A DNA stretch of 64,000 bases, taken from positions 13,617,001 to 13,681,000 of the forward strand of contig NC_092680.1 of the NCBI RefSeq assembly GCF_964355755.1, read 5' to 3'. Source of the stretch: Antedon mediterranea. Lineage: Eukaryota; Echinodermata; Crinoidea; Comatulida; Antedonidae. Positions within the stretch are counted from its first letter, which is position 1, and every line of letters starts with the position of its first letter. The notes beneath the pieces are model-generated. The model did not search any database and was not told the DNA's origin. It worked only from the letters and a program-made list of their open reading frames with translations. Shown here piece by piece: positions 55,607-64,000 of the stretch. Both the position numbers and the translations under genes were made by a program.

Positions 55607-56110
55607 TTATGCAATCGCTTTGGCTTCTGGCAAAAAGTTCTCCCATTCTTTAATGAGCTGTGAAATACAAATTTGATACATTTTTTATTATGGTAGTTAA
55701 TTGGATAGATCTTAAATCGGTAAGTCTTTTAATTGGCAGGGAAATAACAATTACCTGTTGTTGATGATCCATTAGAGCTTCCAGATACTTAATTACAACT
55801 TCACGGAAATCACGTACACGGTTATGCTAAAGAAATGATACATTTTGAAAATAGTAAGTTATTCATACATTGTCTTGTGACTCCAGCTTACAACCTTAAT
55901 CCAGTACAAGTATCAAACAGTAATTTATCAGAGTTTTATTAATTATATACTACATATTAAGAAAAAGAAGCTTTAGCAAAAAAAAGTTTACATTTGTCTA
56001 AAAAATATTGATAAATGTATTTTACTTACTTCAAACCTGCTAACTTCTTTTCTGATAGCTTTTGATATTTTCTCAAATTCCTCTTGTCCTTTTTCAACTT
56101 TTTCTTCCCA
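55607..56110 (-). CDS. SNX2: Sorting nexin SNX1/SNX2-type, last three exons (partial)
   Basis: Exons (minus) 56110-56030, 55826-55755 and 55657-55607 are in phase 0 and encode the final 67 residues: WEEKVEKGQEEFEKISKAIR and KEVSRFE, then HNRVRDFREVVIKYLEALMD and HQQQ, then LIKEWENFLPEAKAIA and a stop. This is the last part of the BAR domain of SNX1/SNX2, which pairs with SNX5/6 in the retromer-associated ESCPE-1 coat on endosomes. The ending AKAIA is as in SNX2 (SNX1 ends AKAIS), but an invertebrate probably has a single SNX1/2 gene. No earlier exon (PX domain, first BAR helices) was found up to 64000, so the next intron is at least about 7.9 kb, filled with transposons. Confidence 0.92.
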
Positions 56111-56795
56111 CTAAACACGAAGAACATAAATAAATGACATATAAACAGCAGTTTATTTATTGCATTCATTGAGAATTTAAATTTAGTTCTATTGCATGAT
56201 AAAAGTTCTATATTCTCCCCATTTAAATATTTGTATACTATCCAGTCTGGTAAAATATCACCCTCACCATGGTATAAGAACGTACCCTAATAAAATTTCA
56301 TCCGTAGGTCCTATGTATATTGGTAATAACATTTCTTGATGTTGCGTCTTGCAAAACTTGTGATTTTACGAGAAAAATAGACCCAATTTATAACCGCCTC
56401 ATGTCGTATTATTGTGTACAGCAATTGTGACGAAGCGTGAATGAATTTATGAGACGCCGTCCATAATTAACAGTTTATATACAATAATTGAGGAATAGTT
56501 TACAATAAATTATATAACAAAATATCTAAAATATAAAGAAACCCCAAGTATAAAGTAAAATATTTAAAAATGTTAAAATACAAAAAGCCTTACATATAAT
56601 AATAATAAACTTGTCATAATTTTATCGAACTTGTCAATTTTAACTGTACCTCAACCTGATGCGGTATGTTACTTATTGCCTTTTTTTTTTAAATGTAAGT
56701 GGAAGAATATATTTTTCTAATTACAGTATTTCCATTTAAATTTACATAAATAAAGTTGCTGTCTATGGTATTTCCGTATTTCACAAAGGGTAATA

Positions 56796-57564
56796 CAGTC
56801 GACTCCGCCTAAGTCGAATTCGCGTAAGTCGAAAAATCGCGAAAGTCGAATTTTTAGGAAAGTCCCAATTCTTTCCTATACATTACTGTGTAATTTTTAT
56901 TTCTAAGTCGAATTTTTCTAAGTCGAAATTCGTCTAAGTCGACGTCTTTTTGCGGTCCGAATACACACATTCTTTAGTGATTTATATCGTATAAGTCGAA
57001 GTCACAAATTACGCGGCAACAACGCGTTAAAAAAGCCGATGAAACGTACGTAATTCGATAAACAAACAACAGAGGGGAAAATGTGGGACCATATCGGTTC
57101 TCTCAAGCAGGTTGTATAGTATAGGCGGCGTCCTACAACTCGCGCTAGTGTATAGTGTATGAGTTGTTTCAGAGTTGAGAACTTGAGCGGCGTTTTGTGG
57201 GTACCTATTTTGTGCTAGACAGATGGCAATAAACAATAGATACCGATTTCGAATAAGAACCGAAATGTATTTATTATACGTTTTTGTATTGTTTGGGAAA
57301 AATACAGTTTATCATTGTCGATAAAGAGGCTTAGCATTTATTAGGCCTAGCTAGCTAGCTAAGCAAATTCAATTCAAGAAGGCTCATCGCGTGGGCCGCG
57401 ATCGCGACAGGGCAGGGTCCACTATATAGGCCTAGCCATAGCGCAGCTAGTGAGTGAACCTAGGCCTAGGCCTAGCATTTTTTTGGCAAATCTGTAAGTC
57501 GAAGTTCGCGTAACTCGAATTTTTATACCGGTCCCATTAGATTTGACTTAGGCGGAGTCGACTG
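56796..57564. mobile_element. 769-bp pogo/Tigger-like MITE with TA target duplication
   Basis: Perfect terminal repeats CAGTCGACTCCGCCTAAGTC on both ends, flanked by TA (56794-56795, 57565-57566). Subterminal copies of AAGTCGAA follow on each side. TA duplication and CAG termini fit the Tc1/mariner-pogo group. No transposase. Confidence 0.85.
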
Positions 57565-57594
57565 TAGTTACAATGTAAAAGGGATTTTGCATTT

Positions 57595-57825
57595 TTAGGC
57601 TACTGTCTGGGGCAACTTACAGGATAAAGATGGTGTCAATGGTATTTTTGTGCATCCCAATGTGCAACAGTTACAATGCAAAAAAAGAAATTAGGTGTTT
57701 GGCTCTTTACATGATTAAATTTTGTATGGTCCAACGGGCATTTTTTGGCTACTGTCTGGGGTAAATTACAGGATAAAGTTGCCGTCATTGATATTTTTGT
57801 GCACTGCAATGTTAGGCGTCATCTC
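57595..57825. repeat. Approximate tandem duplication of about 145 bp
   Basis: GGCTACTGTCTGGGG, TTACAGGATAAAG, GGTATTTTTGTGCA and AATGT occur in this order at 57597-57665 and again at 57746-57815. Function unknown. 57826-58023 shows nothing else. Confidence 0.7.
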
Positions 57826-58032
57826 CACTAAATATCGGACGAAGTGTATCGCGTCTAAAAATAGCAGTTCGTCTGCACGCGACCGTAATTTAATTTATCT
57901 CATCAAATTCTAATTTACATATTCATGAGGATTCCAGTTGTAGCCCCGCCCTTCAATACCGATGCAGAAACTTGCGACCGGTCGCGTCTGTACGCGTTGA
58001 ACGATTTATCGAACTCTGGTGCGTCCGCTTGC

Positions 58033-61000
58033 AATAGGGTTGGTGAAATCTGTCCATAATAGGTTACTTTTCTGTCCATAATAGGGGACTTTCTGTCCAT
58101 AATAGGGACTAGAGGGCGCTGTTGTTTGTCCATAATAGGTGACTTTCATAATTGGCTGTCCAAAATAGGCGACTTTTTGTCCACAATAGGCGAGTTTATT
58201 GGAGTAGTGCGCCATCCATTGTTTTGTCCATAATAGGTGATTTTGTTGGCGTACTCGACGTACATACGTAGTTTATTTCGCGAGTAGAAGTAATACAGTA
58301 GTATTATTAGTTAATACTAATTTGCTTTCTCTTCAGACTTCGAGGCTACCTAGGCCTAGCTAGTAGGAGGCCTAGGCCTAATTAGTATAATTATTTAAGT
58401 CTCTCTAGCCTCTAGGCCTAGCCTAGGCTAATCCTGTTTTAGTTAGGCTACCTCAGTCAGGCCTAGGCCTAGTAGTACTACTAGGCCTACTAGCTTAGCT
58501 GGAGTCCATTTGTTATTGTCCACTAATGAAAAGTGAGCTTTTTTTTTTCTAGGCCTACCTTACAGCAGGGGAGGAATACAAATGACATGGGCTCATATTA
58601 GGTAGATAGGTTTCCTACTACAAACAACTAGGCCTATCCTCATTATCTGTTTTTTTATTATTTTATTTTTTTAATATGACTATTTTACAGACTAGGGCCT
58701 AGGCCTACTCGTAACTATACTGCCTAACTGCAGGTCAGGTCTGGCGGACTAGTCACTATACAGTCTTTTACTAATACCACTGCCACCACCGCCCACTACT
58801 ATACTTTGAAGACTGAAATCAGCTACTACTAGCCTAGTCTACTACTAGACCTATTGGTAGTTTGTCTTCAAATCACAGACATCTAGATTGCTAGATTGAC
58901 CTATTTAAATTTTTGTTTTTTTTAATTATTTTTTGAATGAATGAGTCTTATCCAGACAGTTCGGACAGTTAGTAGGTTGGCAGTATAGTAGAGCCAGAGC
59001 TATTGTTACTGTATGTTATTAATTATGTCACCTATTTAAATCTCAATTTTTCCATATTTTTTGCATGTATTAAAGATTGTGTAGTGTATCTTCTGATCAA
59101 TGTTATAGTACAGTAGCATGCACATTAACTAGGGTAAGTAACAGATAGGCCCAACCTACAATTGAAGAATAATACTTTACATACAACCCACTAGGCCTAC
59201 ATCTTTTAGGACATTTTTCAATATGACCAAGATACTGTAAAATCCCAAGAAGCAGCCTATTTAGAAAAAGTATTTGTATGCAAAAGTAATCTTCGGAAAA
59301 GAAGGATACAATTTAGTCAAACATTTTCAGAGAGACAAACTGAATTTTATCAGTACCGTAGTAGAAAAACTGACAATACATGAAAATTAATTTTTAACAT
59401 TCTGATTTGAAATATTCTATTCATTTGAATTGCTAAGAAATTTAAAGTAGATATTTTTTTTTTCATTCATTATAAACATTACAATCACAGTACAAAGAAT
59501 AGATAAATCCACTAACAAATTCATGCAGAAAATATTTCAAAATTTAATTGAATGTTATATTATTAAAGCATTCATAATTCAATAAAGCATTTGTCTTTAA
59601 AACATTTAATATCAGTTTTCATATAGTGAGTATGGTAATAATTGACTCTAACAACTGGTATAAACTTAAATTTAGTAAAACAATCCTACATATCTTTTTT
59701 TAAATGCAATAAAATATTTAAACATAACTGTTTCCCACCATACTGTTTCCCACCATACAACATGAACATTTGTCTCAGCATTACTAAGATTGAAGTTACT
59801 TGCATTATAAAATACTTAAACATTATTATAGTATTTAAATACTTTTTTTTTTTTATTATAGGCATACAGATGTTTGATATTCTGCTCATATACAGTATGC
59901 TGCTGAAATGAAAAAGTACATCACTTCAACATATTATTTTTTATCATAATCATCGATCAATAATTATAGTAATAAACATAATAATTATGGTGCATTTTAT
60001 TTATCCTTGCTATTTTTTAAATTGTAGTTTAACCATGTTTTTACACTTTTAAAATTAATATAATTCAGTATTTTTTAAATGTGATTTAGATTTTGAATAA
60101 ACTGTTCTGAATACAGAACAAAGGTGTTGCTTGTACACTGCGTGTATGTAAACTTGCTTTATTGTCGTATTTCTTATTATTAAACATTAAAATTGATTCA
60201 TTTAATTAAACAATATAATAAATGGATGAGATGTGCTGCTGTTGATACACTTTAGACTGGGATGGTTTGTCATTGAGCTATGTGGATCCAGAAGGGGAGG
60301 ACCTAAAATGACGAAATGAAGTGCTGAACTGTGATGTCTTTTTCAATATTAAATTGATTTTTATTATTACTGTTAACAAAACAAAATAAGTCCAAAGAAA
60401 AAAAAATACAACAATTACATTGAAACACCAATGCATTTATAAAAATAACAGTTTACATTTTCATTATCTTAAAAAAATAAAACTTTATCAATATTATTAT
60501 TAGAGTATTATGGGGTATTTTTTATTTTTGTAAAAGAACGTGTGGATTTGGTGATTTATTTAAACTTGCAATAGTATGGTAAGTTGCGTAATGTCTGTCC
60601 GTACTATCAAACCTAAAATGAAGTTCAAATTAAATTATTTGTTGCTGAATAAATTTCACATTTCAATATTATTAGTGGACAATAACAAATGGACTAGGCT
60701 AGTAGTACTAGTAGGCCTATAGAGGTAGCCTAACTAACAGGACTAGCCTAGCTAGGCCTAGCCTAGGCTAGAAAGACTTAAATATTTATATACTAATTAG
60801 GCCTCCTAGGTAGCCTCGAAGTCTGAACAGAAAGCAAATTAGTATTACTTCTACTCGCGAAATAAACTACGTATGTACGAGTACGCCAAAAAAATCACCT
60901 ATTATGGACAACACAATGGATGGCGCACTACTCCAATAAACTCGCCTATTGTGGACAAAAAGTCACCTATTTTGGACAGCCAATTATGAAAGTCACCTAT

Positions 61001-61103
61001 TATGGACAAACAACAGCGCCCTCTAGTCCCTATTATGGACAGAAAGTAACCTATTATGGACAGAAAAGTAACCTATTATGGACAGATTTCACCAACCCCG
61101 CTC
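58033..61103. mobile_element. 3.07-kb Mutator-like element with long inverted repeats and 9-bp target duplication
   Basis: The left repeat runs 58033-58527 and the right 60671-61103. They start from GGGTTGGTGAAATCTGTCC and reach GTCCATTTGTTATTGTCCAC. TCCGCTTGC flanks both sides (58024-58032, 61104-61112). Each arm opens with about seven copies of (T/C)TGTCCA(T/A/C)AATAGG at irregular spacing, plausible transposase-binding sites, followed by TAGGCCTA-rich sequence. The middle (58528-60670) has no transposase frame. Long arms plus a 9-bp duplication point to the Mutator superfamily. Confidence 0.85.
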
Positions 61104-61112
61104 TCCGCTTGC

Positions 61113-61761
61113 GACTGTTGTGTGTTGTGTGATGTCACCGGGTAGCCAGGCAGTCGCGAAACTAGGCTACTTCGATCGTCCGTTCGGGGAACGCGAGGTG
61201 TCTCTTTGTACAAATGGTTCAACACTGGGCCCGGCTCCTTGCGGTTTACGCGTGATATATCATGTTCCATCCAGGGACCAAAATACGTAGTTACTTTCCA
61301 GGCGAAGTTTACCGACGCGTACCTCGTGTACTTTGTATGTACGCTACACAGCAAAAGAGTACACACATTTACGATTAACCCTCTCTGTACAGTGGGGTAC
61401 ACCTACAATAAATGTTGTATTACAGGCCTACTGTATAGGCCTACACGGGGGCCTACATTTTGAACAATTGAACCAGATCGCCAAATTCCTCAATAAAAAG
61501 TTATATTTAGAGACAAGTTAAATAATATTCTTCGGTTTGTGTCGGCTTTCTATAAAGACTGATTTGACCTTTTGATCACGCACCATCGTGTATAAAACAA
61601 AAACAATTATTTACTGTACAGTAGTAATAATAACATGGCTATAAACTTCGATTTACTTCGTCCGGTCGCGATAGTATGCGTGTACTCTTTAGAATTATGT
61701 GATAATAGATTCGGTAACACGCTGCGTCTGCTCCCGACAACTTTCGCCGGTTTGCGACCTG
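61113..61761. other. Region between two transposons, no recognised gene
   Basis: GC-richer than its surroundings with overlapping short frames on both strands, none resembling a known protein. It may be intron or older repeat sequence. Confidence 0.4.
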
Positions 61762-61766
61762 TTTGT

Positions 61767-63648
61767 CAGGCCCGTAGCCAGAATGCATCAGAGGGGGGTT
61801 TTCTTGACACCAAGTGTTTTGCGAGCGCAGCGAGCAACTGTAGGCTGGGGGCCAGGGGGCCGCCAAGGGCCTTCGCCCCTGGAAGCTTTGGCTCTCAGAG
61901 CAATTTCGGTTGTTTTAATAAGCTTACAGAGACATTTTTTACCTACTAAAATCTGAGTTATGCAGAGAAATTATATAGTACAGTATTATGGAAGCTAGTA
62001 GTACTGATCATGAAATACAGCTTTATTGTTGCAAAAAAGTATATTATATTAGGCCCTTAAATAATTTCTTATCCTATAAACATAAAAAACAAATAGTACC
62101 GTATATTTCGGTGTACAAGTCGCACCTGTGTATAAGACGCACCCATAACGGAGACTGAAATATTAGTATTTTGTATGTAGTCGATGCATAAGACGCACTT
62201 ATTTCTAGGCCGAAATTTAAACATTTTACAATCAAAACAATGGTATTTTAATAATAAAACAACGATATTTGAGACATATTTATTAGAATCAAATGATATA
62301 ATTTTGTTTGATTGCCTTTATTACATCGTAATCAGTCTCTACTTCAACTGAACGTTCAATGAAAAGGGAAATCCCCATATTGTTTCAGTTACGATGCACT
62401 GTGTGGGTAGGGCTAGCCTATGTCTATTTAAGTAACTTTAATTTCATATTACTTAAATATATACCTTCTTATTGTGTGTATGACCATTATAAAATCAATC
62501 CAAATGATGTTCAGTTTTTTGGGCTGATAATGAACCAGGAATATCATGTTGGGTAGGCCTATATGAAAATCTTTCCTATTTCCATGCATGCATTACAGCA
62601 ATATGAGGAGAGGAGAGCACTAACCATGTGCTCCTTGCCTGGTGTCCAGCACTGTTGGCCATATACACTATGAGATTAGGGGAAGCTACTTAACACAATA
62701 ACAACACACTCTTTTAGATATCGCTTGACATACAAACTATTGCCTACATGATTATAAAATTATGTGATTGTTGACATAGAGATGTAATAAAAATAAACCA
62801 CCGTGATCAAGGGAAATAGTTATTGTGTAATTAAAATGTGACACCACCGTAATTAATGGACTCTTCCATAAATGTGTTGCGCTGTGATGCTGCATGCTGC
62901 TAGAATACACACCCGCGAGTTCAGAGAGTATTACTAGGCCTGGGTAGAATATCTAATGCGTACTGTAATATTAATACAGTCGAGGATGACAATTTACCTT
63001 AGCCTAACTAAAAATTCAATAAACTTGTTACCACACTGTGGTTAGACAGAAATGAGTAACTAGCTAGGCCTACATTGCAGAGTAGTACACTATTTTTAAT
63101 TAATTTAAGTATTAGTAGGTAATTAAATTAATTAGGGTAACATTTAGAGGTCAAATTTGCGTGTCAAAAGTGCGTCTTATACACCGAAATATTCGGTAGG
63201 CCTACGTACACGTACCAATTTAATTCAGCACCATTTTTATTCAAGTTTACACAGTGAAATTCTTTGGTTTAATGAAAAATATTTCCAGGAAAAAAATAAA
63301 AATCCCCAAAAAGATTGAACTGAACTGAACGTGAAAAGCCCGGCCGAAGCACGCGATTGGTCAGTCCATTTTTCTGTCATATTTATAACCATCATCTCTC
63401 AACAATCTCTCGACGATCTGACGCTCAGCAGTGACTTTGACATCGGACAATCTGTATATTCGATCGATTTACATAGTCAATAAAAGTAAAATGACCAAAA
63501 AATCTGCTATAATTGATAATTAATTGCACGATTTTGGAAGTTGGGCCTTTGTTTTTCAAGGGGGGTTCGCTGGTAAAAGGGGGGTTCGCGCAAAAGGGGG
63601 GGGGGGGGTTCGCCTGAACCCCAAAAAACCCCCCTGGCTACGGGCCTG
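61767..63648. mobile_element. 1.88-kb element with CAGGCCCGTAGCCAG ends and 5-bp target duplication
   Basis: Left end CAGGCCCGTAGCCAG; the right end is the complement of CAGGCCCGTAGCCAGGGGGG. TTTGT lies outside on both sides (61762-61766, 63649-63653). It is the same type as the 6.15-kb element at 17516-23668. Near the right end GGGGGGTTCGC-type words repeat (63560-63612). The interior holds a nested element (62098-63201) and no transposase. Confidence 0.8.
62098..63201. mobile_element. Nested element with GTATAAGACGCAC termini
   Basis: Left end TACCGTATATTTCGGTGTAC followed by repeated GTATAAGACGCAC-type words; the right end holds the complement (GTGCGTCTTATACACCGAAA, ATTCGGTA). The target duplication cannot be fixed because of the short palindromic edges. 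I recall this motif as a widespread animal MITE family. Confidence 0.65.
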
Positions 63649-63653
63649 TTTGT

Positions 63654-64000
63654 GTACGGCGTATCAAAAATGTCATATTTTTGTATGATGCCTTTTCTGG
63701 TTTTTTTTTGCCATTCGCCTTTATAAAACAATCATCCATTAACATTATTAAAAAATAGTAAACCTTTATTTTGTTAACGCATGGAATATTCTTTACTCCA
63801 TGGTTAACGTATGGCGGATAAATGACACATAAGCGTTTTATTAATTTTGTAGTGTGGGATAGCAATTCTAATTACAGTATTAACCTTTTGTATTATAATC
63901 CTTTTGTATTTCGACACTGTTTATATGAAGCAATTTGACACAGCTGTTAAATTGTTAATTTCAGAAGCCATTGAATTTTCGCTTTGCGTTGGCTTCTTTT
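63654..64000. other. Right end of window, no recognised gene
   Basis: AT-rich. At the very end AGAAGCCA (63963-63970) and TGGCTTCT (63990-63997) face each other around TTTTCGCTTTGCG, probably the edge of another repeat. It is expected to be intronic in the SNX1/2 gene. Confidence 0.4.

Noticed and set aside
61635-61956. Overlapping frames of 75-104 codons on both strands
   Set aside because: They run across a transposon end and its flank, and none resembles a protein family.
63963-63999. Possible upstream SNX1/2 exon at the window end (KEANAK-like frame)
   Set aside because: The frame resembles KREAKAK for only a few residues, has no donor site and lies in an inverted repeat.

Overview
The window is animal nuclear DNA: AT-rich, with intron-rich genes that have good GT/AG junctions and no bacterial-style operons. 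The genes (DUOXA, a SLC24A5-like exchanger, PRRC1, SNX1/2) and the very frequent palindrome TAGGCCTA suggest an invertebrate deuterostome, perhaps an echinoderm; that assignment is inference.

Layout. 114-4402 (minus): a complete eight-exon dual oxidase maturation factor (DUOXA). 5.4-6.7 kb: LINE remnants, including a broken RTE endonuclease. 7116-13225 (plus): a six-exon gene for an unrecognised coiled-coil protein with an N-myristoylation-like start. 13.6-16.2 kb: two back-to-back minisatellites with 28-bp and 45-bp units. 17516-23668: a 6.15-kb element with CAGG termini and a 5-bp target duplication. 26827-35166 (plus): a complete nine-exon Na+/Ca2+,K+ exchanger most like SLC24A5. 35.5-43.2 kb: a 49-bp minisatellite, a long inverted-repeat element, a TTAA MITE and two tail-to-tail Helitron-like copies. 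45877-53249 (minus): a complete six-exon PRRC1 whose first intron holds a 51-53-bp satellite with higher-order structure. 55607-56110 (minus): the last three exons of a sorting nexin of the SNX1/SNX2 type; the rest lies beyond the window. 56.8-63.6 kb: a pogo-like MITE, a 3.07-kb Mutator-like element and a second CAGG element.

The genes are separate transcription units with no shared pathway: DUOXA supports hydrogen peroxide production, the SLC24 protein exchanges cations, PRRC1 and SNX1/2 act in endomembrane traffic. PRRC1 and SNX2 are both on human 5q23, and DUOXA1/2 and SLC24A5 both on human 15q21, so old linkage may survive here.

The most unusual signal is a set of tiny perfect hairpins (15-29 nt) that begin CA and end TG, each lying exactly between two identical 7-bp direct repeats. 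There are five at four unrelated places (6304, 6338, 30454, 43583, 53614). One interrupts a recognisable LINE coding sequence, which shows that it is an insertion. I know of no described nuclear element with these properties.

All exon models were read by eye from splice consensus, reading phase and remembered family sequences; nothing was searched or aligned by computer.
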